Assembly (NCBI GenBank): GCA_029240815.1
Contig: JARDZO010000001.1
Span: 1-64,000 of the forward strand
Origin: Brevibacillus sp.
GTDB lineage: Bacteria; Bacillota; Bacilli; Brevibacillales; Brevibacillaceae
Reading direction: 5' to 3'
Length of the DNA: 64,000 bases
Part shown: positions 44,964-53,013 of the stretch, one piece after another
How positions within the stretch are numbered: position 1 is the stretch's first letter
Layout of the letters: each line of letters opens with the position of its first letter
Notes under the pieces: generated by a model
Told to the model about the DNA's origin: nothing
The model's database searches: none
Seen by the model: only the letters and a program-made list of their open reading frames with translations
Program-made: the position numbers and the translations under genes

Positions 44964-46514
44964 TTACTTGATCGCAGTCTTGATCAGAGAGTACACTTCA
45001 CCCGCTGCGCTTGGTGTGAAATCGATGTTGTCACGTACAGCATAGTAGTTCTTTGGAGAAGCCAGGAACAGGTTCGGTGCATCTGCTACCAGCATGGTTT
45101 GTGCTTGTTCGTACAGTTTTTTGCGTTCTGCCTGATCTACGGTAGCCAAGGCTTTTCCGACCAGCTCATCATAAGCCGGGTTGGAGTAGTTCCATACATT
45201 CGCAGAACCGGTGGTCGAGAAGAAGAAGCGCATCGAACGGTCAGCATCTACACCGGATGTGTTGCGTCCAACCATCAAGTTCATGTCTTTGGACTTCCAT
45301 ACTTCGATGTAGTTACCCCATTCCAGCTGGTTGATCTTGGCGTTGATTCCGATTGCTTTCAGTTGTTGCTGAATCACTTGCGCGGTTTCTACCATGTCTG
45401 GGTAAGTAGCAGCTGTTTCGATTTGAGTCTCAAATCCGTTTGGGAAGCCTGCTTCTGCGAGCAATTGTTTTGCTTTTTCTACATCCGTTTTGTAAGTCGG
45501 ATACGTAGCTGTATCTACTGCCCAGTTCGTGATAGCAGGAGCGATTGGACCAGTCAAGGCTGCTTCGCCTTTCCAAACAGTCTGTACGATCTGGTTGCGG
45601 TCTACCGCATAGCTGATCGCTTCACGTACTTTTGGGTTGTCAAAAGGCTTCTTGTTTACGTTAATGCCCAGGTAGCTGTACTCCAGAGATTGATAGTTTT
45701 TCACTTGAACCCCTGGCTTGCCTTCCAGAAGCTTCGCGGAATCGGCAGACACTACGCTGATGTCGATTTTGCCGGAACGGATCGCTGCCAGACGTTCAGC
45801 CTCGTCCTTCATGATCTGGAATTTGATCGTTTCCACTTTTGGCACATCTTTATTGAAATAATCCGGATTTTTCTTCAGTAATACGTATTGGCCAGGCTCG
45901 GCTTTTTCCATTTTGAACGGCCCTGTACCAATCGCCTCTTTTGTCAGATCCGTTGATCCGCTCGGTACGATAGAAGCATACGCGCTCGCAGTGTTTGCGA
46001 TGAACGCTGCATCCGCATTTTTCAGCTTGAATACGATTGTGGTTGGGTCTTTTACTTCGATCGACTCTACACTGGAGAAGTACGATTTCGCGATCGAGCC
46101 TGTGTCTGGATTCATGATGCGTTCAAAGGTGAATTTCACATCGTCAGCTGTCATGTCTTTGCCATTGTGAAATTTCACACCTTTGTGCAGGAACATAGTG
46201 ATGCTCTTGCCATCTGGAGCCACTTCCCACTTTTCAGCCAGGTTCGGGATGATGTTCATGTTTTCATCCAGCTTGGTCAAGCTGTCATAGATGAGGGCGT
46301 AAACACGAACGCTGGATGCTGCTGGAACCTTGTGCGGGTCATAGCCCACTGGCTCTTGCTCAGCTGCTACCACCAGCTCTGTTTTTGCTGCTGCGGTTTG
46401 CCCTTCCTGCGGCTTTGCTGGATCAGCTGGAGCAGCCGTTCCTCCTCCGCCGGAACAAGCGGAAAGCATCAGGGATAAAGATAGAAAAAAGCCTGCCAAC
46501 ACTCGTTTTTTCAC
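44964..46514 (-). CDS. ABC importer solute-binding lipoprotein (family 5, OppA/DppA type)
   Basis: A 516-residue lipoprotein. The signal peptide ends in lipobox LSAC with Cys20, then a GGGGTAAPADPAKP linker. Family-5 features are YDPHKVPAASSVRVYALIYDSLTKLDENMNIIPNLAEKWEVAPDGKS and LHKGVKFHNGKDMTADDVKFTFERIMNP. It captures substrate outside the membrane and delivers it to the permeases. GTG 46514 has AGGGGG seven bases upstream. Peptide versus muropeptide cargo cannot be told from sequence; the neighbours favour cell-wall fragments. Confidence 0.9.
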   Translation of the reverse strand: MKKRVLAGFFLSLSLMLSACSGGGGTAAPADPAKPQEGQTAAAKTELVVAAEQEPVGYDPHKVPAASSVRVYALIYDSLTKLDENMNIIPNLAEKWEVAPDGKSITMFLHKGVKFHNGKDMTADDVKFTFERIMNPDTGSIAKSYFSSVESIEVKDPTTIVFKLKNADAAFIANTASAYASIVPSGSTDLTKEAIGTGPFKMEKAEPGQYVLLKKNPDYFNKDVPKVETIKFQIMKDEAERLAAIRSGKIDISVVSADSAKLLEGKPGVQVKNYQSLEYSYLGINVNKKPFDNPKVREAISYAVDRNQIVQTVWKGEAALTGPIAPAITNWAVDTATYPTYKTDVEKAKQLLAEAGFPNGFETQIETAATYPDMVETAQVIQQQLKAIGINAKINQLEWGNYIEVWKSKDMNLMVGRNTSGVDADRSMRFFFSTTGSANVWNYSNPAYDELVGKALATVDQAERKKLYEQAQTMLVADAPNLFLASPKNYYAVRDNIDFTPSAAGEVYSLIKTAIK

Positions 46515-46539
46515 GATGGTACCCCCTACGTTTCTCAGT

Positions 46540-47760
46540 TTAAAAGCATATATTTCCTAACGGTACGGCCCTCTTGGCACCTGTAACTGACGGTACATTC
46601 GATGGTCGTCCCATTAGTGTCTCATGACCCAAAATGGCAAAAGCGACAGCTTCCTTCGCGTCATCCGGCATGCCGAATTGCTGTGTCGTCGTGACGGTCA
46701 TTCCTGCCCCCAATTGACTTTGCAGCATGCGAAGCAGTGTCTGGTTGTGTGCGCCTCCTCCAGAGACGATCACTTCCTCCACCTTGGTTGTAGGTAAAAC
46801 GAATTGCAGGTACGCCTGTGCGATGGAAGTCGCGGTCAAAGCCGTAACTGTCGCGATCAGGTCAGGTCCACTGAGGCCGAGCTTCCCTTGCTCTGCCAAC
46901 AGTTCCTCGGCAAAGGCCTTTCCATATACTTCACGGCCTGTGCTCTTGGGTGGTTTGATCTGGTAGTACGGATCTTGCATCAGTCGCGCGAGCAGCGGTT
47001 GGGAGACTACTCCGGAAGCCGCCAGCCGACCCGCTTCATCGTATCGCAGCTTACCCTCGGTGACAATCTGGACGATCTGGTCCATGATCATATTACCTGG
47101 GCCCGTATCAAACGCAACCACTTCTTCGATGCTGGCTCCTGCTGGGAGAACAGTCACGTTGGCTATTCCACCGATGTTTTGCAGCAGTCTTCCTTTTTTC
47201 GCGTCACGGAACAGAATGTAATCGGCATACGGTACGAGAGGTGCCCCTTCGCCATCCGCTGCCAAGTCGCGCGCCCGGAAATTGCCTACGACTGGAATGC
47301 CCGTGCGTTCTGTCAAGGTAGAAAGCTCACCGATTTGCAAGGAAGCTCGCACTTCTGTCATCCCGGTTGGCCCTGGAAATGGCGTGCGTCCCGCAATGTG
47401 CCAAATCGTTTGTCCGTGCATGCATACCGCATCCACTTCCGCCGCTGTTACGCCAGCCTTTTCCATCAACTGATTCACTGCGTATGCGTACCATTCCGAC
47501 AATCCGTAATGCACTGCTGTCAGTTGATCCAGCCGAGCTGTTTCCACACTGCAGAGATTCATGACCCAATCGCGCAAGTCATCCGAGTATGGCATGTAAT
47601 AAAACTCACGAAGGGCTACGTCTTCAATCTCTCCGTTCCCATTCGTGCGGATCGCCACTAGTGCAGCATCAATACCGTCCAACGAGGTACCGGACATGAG
47701 ACCGATGAGCAAATGCTCCCTTTTTGAGCGATAATCTAGCAATCTCGCAGGTTGATCCAT
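46540..47760 (-). CDS. anmK: anhydro-N-acetylmuramic acid kinase
   Basis: A 406-residue AnmK. The ASKHA-fold phosphate loop is GLMSGTSLDGIDAAL (20-34), with CMHGQTIWH, NIGGIANVT and FDTGPGNMIMD as further family blocks, and EVIVSGGGAHN near the end. It opens and phosphorylates 1,6-anhydroMurNAc to MurNAc-6-phosphate, the substrate of MurQ. First gene of the minus-strand run; the stop is 25 bases from the binding-protein start. An inverted repeat about 60-115 bases upstream may be its operator. Confidence 0.94.
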   Translation of the reverse strand: MDQPARLLDYRSKREHLLIGLMSGTSLDGIDAALVAIRTNGNGEIEDVALREFYYMPYSDDLRDWVMNLCSVETARLDQLTAVHYGLSEWYAYAVNQLMEKAGVTAAEVDAVCMHGQTIWHIAGRTPFPGPTGMTEVRASLQIGELSTLTERTGIPVVGNFRARDLAADGEGAPLVPYADYILFRDAKKGRLLQNIGGIANVTVLPAGASIEEVVAFDTGPGNMIMDQIVQIVTEGKLRYDEAGRLAASGVVSQPLLARLMQDPYYQIKPPKSTGREVYGKAFAEELLAEQGKLGLSGPDLIATVTALTATSIAQAYLQFVLPTTKVEEVIVSGGGAHNQTLLRMLQSQLGAGMTVTTTQQFGMPDDAKEAVAFAILGHETLMGRPSNVPSVTGAKRAVPLGNICF

Positions 47761-47822
47761 CGTGCAACCCCCGTCCGCTATGGAGAATAGTTAAAATATT
47801 CGCTTGTTTCCGCTTTCATTAT

Positions 47823-47872
47823 AAGAAATAAAATTACATCAGTCAATCCGAAAATAGTAAACTTTATTTCTT
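47823..47872. promoter_or_regulatory. inverted repeat upstream of anmK
   Basis: AAGAAATAAA (47823-47832) and TTTATTTCTT (47863-47872) are perfect complements 30 bases apart; the inner TTAC/GTAA flanks extend the symmetry. This resembles an RpiR-type operator but no regulator gene lies in the cluster. Confidence 0.5.
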
Positions 47873-48127
47873 TTGCTTTTTATATTTCCTTGGATAGTTG
47901 CCTTGGGTGGGAGAAGAATGTTTCAGGAGGGTTACGATAAGATTTCAAAAGATGAATACCATCAATACCACTTCCCTGTTTCTACCGAAGTAAACCCTCA
48001 TAGTACTCCTGTTCTTAAGTCAAACGATGATGGCTGAGCAGAATACCCTTCGAAGCCGAGCGATTGGGAAAGAACCTTACTGTCATAAATCTCCGAAAAA
48101 AAGTGCTAGAAACCACAAAAGCTCGCA

Positions 48128-48328
48128 GGAGAAGCAGGTTTCCAGGCGGAGCGACTTCGGAACCCAACCTAGCGTAGCAACGAATTCACGGGATCAAGAA
48201 GCGGTACCTCTGAGTTCACAGCGAAGCGGCTACTACTTTACCGCTTCCCCGTGAATCGTTGCGGAGCGGACAGTCTATTCTTCTTCGCAGGGTGTAGACC
48301 GGAGCACAGATCGGAAACCTGCTTCTCC
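48128..48328. repeat. structured repeat family B, copy B2
   Basis: 201 bases closed by a perfect 16-bp stem (48128-48143 with 48313-48328). Inside: GACT/AGTC (48153-48156 with 48272-48275), TTCACGGG/CCCGTGAA (48185-48192 with 48248-48255) and GAAGCGGTA/TACCGCTTC (48198-48206 with 48239-48247). The last two stems abut on the 3' side and have five bases between them on the 5' side, exactly as in B1. It lies in the 684-base gap upstream of anmK and beyond the aldo-keto reductase terminator. The rest of that gap (47873-48127) shows nothing recognisable. Confidence 0.88.
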
Positions 48329-48381
48329 TCCCCTCAGCTAAGTTGGTATCACGATGCATTTTTCATTTTGCTATCGGTTCA

Positions 48382-48425
48382 AAAAAAATGCCCCACCAGC
48401 AGTACCTTCTGCTGATGAGACACTC
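48382..48425 (-). terminator. terminator of the aldo-keto reductase gene
   Basis: CACCAGCAG (48394-48402) pairs with CTGCTGATG (48409-48417, one G-T pair). T8 follows on the minus strand. Confidence 0.82.
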
Positions 48426-48444
48426 TTTTCATAGCTTCCATTCA

Positions 48445-49287
48445 TTAAAAATCAAAGTTATCCGGGTCTGGACCTACACGAACTCCTTCATTTAACGCAT
48501 CGATTTTCGCCATGTCTTCTGCGGACAGCTCGAAGTTGAAGACATCTGCGTTTTCCACGATCCGATGCTCTTTCGTTGACTTCGGAATGGTAACCACACC
48601 GTTTTGCAGATCCCAGCGCACGATGACTTGCGCAATGGATTTTTGGTGACTATCCGCTATTTCTTTGAGTACGGGATGATCGAGCAATTGCCCTTGCATC
48701 AACGGAGACCATGCTTCCATCTGGATGCTATTCTCCCCGCAAAATGCCTGGAGTTCTTTTTGAGTCAGGCGCGGGTGGTATTCGACCTGGTCGACCATTG
48801 GCTTCATTTCTGCATCCTTCATGAGATCTTGCAGATGATGCACATGGAAGTTGGAAACGCCGATCGCTTTTACTCTTCCTTCTTTATAGATCGTCTCCAG
48901 AGCGCGCCAAGCCTCTTTATACTTGCCTTCGACCGGCCAGTGAATCAGGTACAGATCGAGGTAGTCCAAGCCCAGCTTTTTCAGACTCGTTTCGTAGGCT
49001 GCCAGAGTGGACTCGTAGCCAAGATCAGCATTCCATACTTTCGAGGTGACGAACAAATCCTCTCTCGTGATGCCCGCATCTTTCATCCCCAGGCGAATTC
49101 CTTCTCCTACGCCTTCCTCATTACCGTAGATCGCGGCCGTATCGATGCTTCGATAGCCATGTCGGATAGCCGCACGTACCGCTTCGACCAGCTCAGGTCC
49201 TTCTTCCACTTTAAATACTCCGAGACCTAGCCAAGGCATTTTGACTCCGTTGTAAAGAGTTGTGGTATCTTGCAGATGTTTTGTCAT
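48445..49287 (-). CDS. aldo-keto reductase
   Basis: A 280-residue TIM-barrel reductase with the full catalytic tetrad Asp49, Tyr54, Lys83 and His116, and the NADPH-site IPKST near the C-terminus. It reduces aldehydes and ketones such as methylglyoxal or other toxic carbonyls. ATG 49287 overlaps the MFS stop as ATGA, so the two are coupled; ATG 49293 is a possible alternative. The divergent HxlR regulator suggests induction by reactive carbonyl or quinone stress (inference). Confidence 0.92.
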   Translation of the reverse strand: MTKHLQDTTTLYNGVKMPWLGLGVFKVEEGPELVEAVRAAIRHGYRSIDTAAIYGNEEGVGEGIRLGMKDAGITREDLFVTSKVWNADLGYESTLAAYETSLKKLGLDYLDLYLIHWPVEGKYKEAWRALETIYKEGRVKAIGVSNFHVHHLQDLMKDAEMKPMVDQVEYHPRLTQKELQAFCGENSIQMEAWSPLMQGQLLDHPVLKEIADSHQKSIAQVIVRWDLQNGVVTIPKSTKEHRIVENADVFNFELSAEDMAKIDALNEGVRVGPDPDNFDF

Positions 49288-50507
49288 GAACATACTACCT
49301 CCTGATTGTTTTTCCCTACCCTAGAATTGCCATCCTTACTTTCTAATACTCGGCTCAAGCCAGTTAATACAACGGCTCCGAGGACCATGATTCCCCCGAC
49401 CCATGTCGTGTGGATGAGTCCGATCGAATCTGTAATAACCCCACCCAAGTACGCGCCGATTGCAATACCTGCATTGAATGCAGCGATGTTAATAGCAGAA
49501 GCCACATCCTTTGCACTCGGAACAAATCGCTCTGCCAGTATGACGACGTACACTTGCAGCCCTGGAACGTTCATGAATGCCAAAATCCCCATGAAAAAGA
49601 TCGTGATCAGACCGGCGAGCTTGAACGGTACAGTGACAAACATGATAAACAGAACAATCGCTTGAATGCTAAACATACGAAACAAGGCAGCCAACGGATT
49701 TTTATTGGCCAGCTTCCCGCCGATCACGTTGCCAATGGCAATGGCAATCCCGTAGACCACCAGGATGATCGCTACTGTACCTGCTGAAAAACCGGTAATG
49801 TCTGTCAACAACGGAGACAGGTACGTAAATACAACAAACGTCCCGCCATATCCCATCATGGTAATGATAAACAGCAGCAGCAGTCGGGCATTTGTGACCA
49901 GCTTGAGCTGATCGCCAAAGGTCGTCTTGACCCCTTTACGCAGATTCGAAGGCACCAGAATCAGATTGGCAATCAAAGCGATCATACCGACCGCCACAAT
50001 CGCTACAAATGCGATTCGCCATCCAAGCAGTTGTCCCAAATACGTTCCCATTGGCACGCCTGTGACCGTCGCGACAGTCAGACCGGTAAACATGAGGGAA
50101 ATCGCGCTCGCTCTGCGGTCCGCCGTCACAAGGTCCGCGGCAATGGTCGATCCGATGGACATGAACACACCATGAGCCAACGCGGAGACGACCCGCCCGA
50201 TCAGCAACATGCTAATCGTGGTCGAACTGGCGGCAATGCTGTTCCCTGCAACGAAAATGACCATAATCCAGAATAGCAGCATTTTCCGGGGAACCCTGGA
50301 TGTCAATGAAGTGAGGACAGGTGCTCCTACTGTAACCCCTAATGCATATAACGTAACGGTCAGACCTGCTGTCGTGACCGGAATTTGCAAGTCTTGCGAA
50401 ATCAACGGCAACAATCCTACGCTGATAAATTCCGTCGTACCGATGGCGAAAGCACTGATAGCCAAGGCGAGCAATGCCAATGTGCTTCGCTTTCTTCCTT
50501 CTGTCAC
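49284..50507 (-). CDS. MFS transporter (AraJ/YdhP-like)
   Basis: A 407-residue MFS protein with 12 helices. The FAIGTTEFISVGLLPLISQDL opening and the GAPVLTSLTSRVPRKMLL loop match the DHA1 AraJ/YdhP sugar- and drug-efflux group. GTG 50507 has AGGAGG seven bases upstream. First gene of a pair with the aldo-keto reductase, divergent from HxlR. Confidence 0.9.
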   Translation of the reverse strand: MTEGRKRSTLALLALAISAFAIGTTEFISVGLLPLISQDLQIPVTTAGLTVTLYALGVTVGAPVLTSLTSRVPRKMLLFWIMVIFVAGNSIAASSTTISMLLIGRVVSALAHGVFMSIGSTIAADLVTADRRASAISLMFTGLTVATVTGVPMGTYLGQLLGWRIAFVAIVAVGMIALIANLILVPSNLRKGVKTTFGDQLKLVTNARLLLLFIITMMGYGGTFVVFTYLSPLLTDITGFSAGTVAIILVVYGIAIAIGNVIGGKLANKNPLAALFRMFSIQAIVLFIMFVTVPFKLAGLITIFFMGILAFMNVPGLQVYVVILAERFVPSAKDVASAINIAAFNAGIAIGAYLGGVITDSIGLIHTTWVGGIMVLGAVVLTGLSRVLESKDGNSRVGKNNQEVVCS

Positions 50508-50639
50508 ACGTATTCCTCCTTGTATGTTGTATCTCTCGTTCGTTCACCGCGAACGGAATAAATGAATGGGTATGGTGAATACCAGCTGGCAAATGCTATT
50601 ATGGATGATAGAAAACATAATGAGAAGTACACACTTTTT

Positions 50640-50673
50640 AGTACTATAGGTACCGGAAAGTATTATAGGTACT
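50640..50673. promoter_or_regulatory. direct repeats in the MFS/HxlR intergenic region
   Basis: AGTACTATAGGTACC (50640-50654) and AGTATTATAGGTACT (50659-50673) match at 13 of 15 bases with a 19-base period, and each holds a GTAC/TAC dyad. They lie between divergent starts and could be HxlR-binding sites. Confidence 0.6.
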
Positions 50674-50704
50674 TTTAAGTGCCTATCCGAAAGAAGGGGC
50701 TGTC

Positions 50705-51073
50705 ATGAAGAAAAAGAAATACAACATCTCTGTAGAAGCCACACTAGAAGTGATCGGCGGAAAGTGGAAATGCGTCATACTCTGCCATCTCACACACGGC
50801 GAAAAACGCACGAGTGAACTCAAGCGTCTAATGCCTGGCATTACCCAGAAAATGCTGACTCAACAGCTGCGGGAATTGGAGGACGACGGAATCATCAATC
50901 GGATCGTCTACAACCAAGTCCCGCCGAAGGTCGTATACGAGCTGAGTGAATACGGCTGGAGCCTTAGAGGGATACTGGATACTCTCTGCGCGTGGGGCGA
51001 ACGGCATATTATTCGTGTGTATGGGGATACTGCGGATATGCTGGAGGATAGCATCTTAAATCACAAGAACTGA
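50705..51073 (+). CDS. HxlR-family regulator
   Basis: A 122-residue winged-helix protein with the HxlR signature (VIGGKWKCVILCHLTHGEKRTSELKRLMPGITQKMLTQQLRELEDDGIINRIVYNQVPPKVVYELSEYGWSL). Some HxlR proteins sense electrophiles by cysteine; Cys residues at about 23, 27 and 94 are candidates, but the N-terminal Cys of YodB is absent. It is divergent from the MFS/aldo-keto reductase pair, its likely target. Confidence 0.9.
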   Translation: MKKKKYNISVEATLEVIGGKWKCVILCHLTHGEKRTSELKRLMPGITQKMLTQQLRELEDDGIINRIVYNQVPPKVVYELSEYGWSLRGILDTLCAWGERHIIRVYGDTADMLEDSILNHKN

Positions 51074-51088
51074 CCCATGAGAAAATAG

Positions 51089-51127
51089 AAAAAGGTCACC
51101 CAGTGTTTGGTCTGGATGACCTTTTTT
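51089..51127. terminator. bidirectional terminator
   Basis: AAAGGTCA and TGACCTTT arms with A and T runs, between HxlR and the convergent VOC gene. Confidence 0.85.
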
Positions 51128-51148
51128 CATGCCAACTAACATTGTTCT

Positions 51149-51526
51149 TTACACAAACAGACTGATGAGATTTCCATCCGGGTCGGTGACGATCGCATAG
51201 CGCTGGCCCCAGAAGGCATCCCACGGTTCGCGATGTCCTTCGTAGCCGTGTTGCACCAGCTTTTCGTACAGGGCATTCAAAGCGTCAGCACTGTCACACA
51301 AAAACGCCAGCTCGATTCGGTGCCCGGTAGGCTCATCCCAACTGCCATATACACCTTTGGCTACCTCAACCGTGTCAAAAGCGAGGCGCAAGCCGTCCTG
51401 TGCCACTTCCACATGCATTTCCGTGTTTGCACTCTCCGGTATTTCCAAGCCGAGCAAACGATAAAAATCCAGTGATTTCTTCATATCCCGCACGACAATT
51501 CCCACCATATCCAGCTTGATTCCCAT
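51149..51526 (-). CDS. VOC-family (glyoxalase/dioxygenase-fold) protein
   Basis: A 125-residue VOC protein with two beta-alpha-beta-beta-beta modules (MVGIVVRDMKKSLDFYRLLGLEIPE, then VTDPDGNLISLFV). Metal-ligand candidates include Glu at EMHVE and Glu at HRIELAF. Members range from glyoxalase-like enzymes to antibiotic-binding proteins; the role is unknown. It lies 17 bases after the YjbR-type gene and is probably co-transcribed. Confidence 0.85.
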   Translation of the reverse strand: MGIKLDMVGIVVRDMKKSLDFYRLLGLEIPESANTEMHVEVAQDGLRLAFDTVEVAKGVYGSWDEPTGHRIELAFLCDSADALNALYEKLVQHGYEGHREPWDAFWGQRYAIVTDPDGNLISLFV

Positions 51527-51543
51527 TGTGATCGCTCCTGTTC

Positions 51544-51906
51544 CTACTTGATATTTTGCAGCTCCAGCATTATTTTTTTAGGTAGCTTTTGGACGACGAG
51601 CTCATGCGAGTGAGCGATGAGACGTTCCCACAGCCCCTCTGGAATGTCTGCATCGAAGTAAATGGAATTCCAATGCGTTTTGTTCATGTGGTAGCCCGGA
51701 ATGATGCCTTCGTAGATTTCTCGCAATTCGTCTGCACGAGCCGGGTCACATTTCAATGTCAGGATGTCTTTCCCTTTGGAATCGCCACCGATCATCGCAA
51801 ACATTTTTCCGCCTACATGGTAACGATCGCATTCCCAATCGACCTGATAATCATGGGTGCAGCCTAGCTGCTTGCGGCAATACGCATCCAATGTTTCCTT
51901 ATTCAC
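51544..51906 (-). CDS. MmcQ/YjbR-family protein
   Basis: A 120-residue protein of the MmcQ/YjbR family (CyaY-like fold): LDAYCRKQLGCTHDYQVDWECDRYHVGGKMFAMIGGD, DILTLKCDPARADELR, GYHMNKTHWNSIYFDADIPEGLWERLIAHSHELVV. Function unknown; some are suggested to bind DNA. GTG 51906 has AAAGGGGG upstream and begins the homologous region. Confidence 0.87.
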   Translation of the reverse strand: MNKETLDAYCRKQLGCTHDYQVDWECDRYHVGGKMFAMIGGDSKGKDILTLKCDPARADELREIYEGIIPGYHMNKTHWNSIYFDADIPEGLWERLIAHSHELVVQKLPKKIMLELQNIK

Positions 51907-52002
51907 TATACTTCCCCCTTTCCTTGAAATGGTCGCTACCACGTATTCTCGTTACCAGTATAGACAGTCACCAACGGGTAGACTTGTAAAAATCGGACAA
52001 GA

Positions 52003-52842
52003 TTACGAGTGGACATTCACGGATAGCTTGGCTCCAAATACATGGGAGGGCACCAGTCCGTAATAGCGTTTGAAATCCTTGATAAAATGCGGCTGATCAA
52101 AATATCCGTACGTGTGCGCCAGCTGAGTCTGGTGAGAAGTCGGCATGTGATAAAGGCTTTGAAGCATCGCTTGAAATCGAATGATTTGGGACAGCTCTTT
52201 AGGAGAGACTCCTAACTCATGTTGAAACATCCTTCGCAGATTTCGCTCACTGTAGCAAAGTGTTTCCGCTAATGCCTTTACGGAAAGATTGCCTTGGGCC
52301 GCATACAGATAAGAAATACTTGTCTGTAGCAAGCTCTCCGAAATGGACGAATGACTACGTAGGCAGCGAAGCAGCTTTCTTTCCACAATCTCAATCATGT
52401 CACGGATTCCGGTTGCCTCCATCATCTCTTCTACCAGCAGTCCTGCCTCATTCCCCCAGAGATCAGCGAGCAAGGGATGACTGCCGCGAAACGCTGAAAC
52501 AGGATCGCGTAGAAATATGCGGATGGTTTCAGCAAAAAAGCGAATGCCGAACAGCGCTTGGGGGCGAGTGAGGTCGAGTACTTCATAGCTCGTCATCAGT
52601 TCCGAGATAAAAGCGCCTTTGGCGAGTGAGGCAGCCCTCCGATCAACAATGATGTCGATGCAGCCATCTGGAATAATCCGATGCTGCTGAACGTGCTCGG
52701 TCGGGGAATAGTCGCTTGTCCAATAACACGCAACATATGGCTCCAAGCATTTACTCGGTTGATACTCCCGATAATCATAGTGGGGTTGCAAAAGACCCTT
52801 TTGGATGACAGGCGGCTGTAACGGTCGATAGATTCGCTTCAA
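52003..52842 (-). CDS. AraC-family regulator
   Basis: A 279-residue AraC protein of the type with a DUF6597-like N-terminal sensor (LEPYVACYWTSDY, IIPDGCIDIIVD, FGIRFFAETIRIFL) and a C-terminal HTH (SVKALAETLCYSERNLRRMFQHELGVSPKELSQIIRFQAML, YFDQPHFIKDFKRYYGLVPS). TTG 52842 has AGGAGG seven bases upstream. The VOC and YjbR genes lie downstream on the same strand and could be targets. Confidence 0.9.
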   Translation of the reverse strand: MKRIYRPLQPPVIQKGLLQPHYDYREYQPSKCLEPYVACYWTSDYSPTEHVQQHRIIPDGCIDIIVDRRAASLAKGAFISELMTSYEVLDLTRPQALFGIRFFAETIRIFLRDPVSAFRGSHPLLADLWGNEAGLLVEEMMEATGIRDMIEIVERKLLRCLRSHSSISESLLQTSISYLYAAQGNLSVKALAETLCYSERNLRRMFQHELGVSPKELSQIIRFQAMLQSLYHMPTSHQTQLAHTYGYFDQPHFIKDFKRYYGLVPSHVFGAKLSVNVHS

Positions 52843-53013
52843 TGATGCACCTCCTTTTCATTTTCTCCATGAACGATCCGATTCCCTCATTTTACCACCT
52901 GAAATCTGCTTGTTATACAATCTCAACAAAGAATTCAGACAGAGACTCACTCCTCGCGTGTCCCTCGTATATCATAGCGAGAATGGACTATTTCCAAGCG
53001 AGGTGCATGGTGT

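Noticed and set aside
48027..48254. 75-residue open frame over repeat B2
   Set aside because: Overlaps the conserved fold and has no counterpart in B1.
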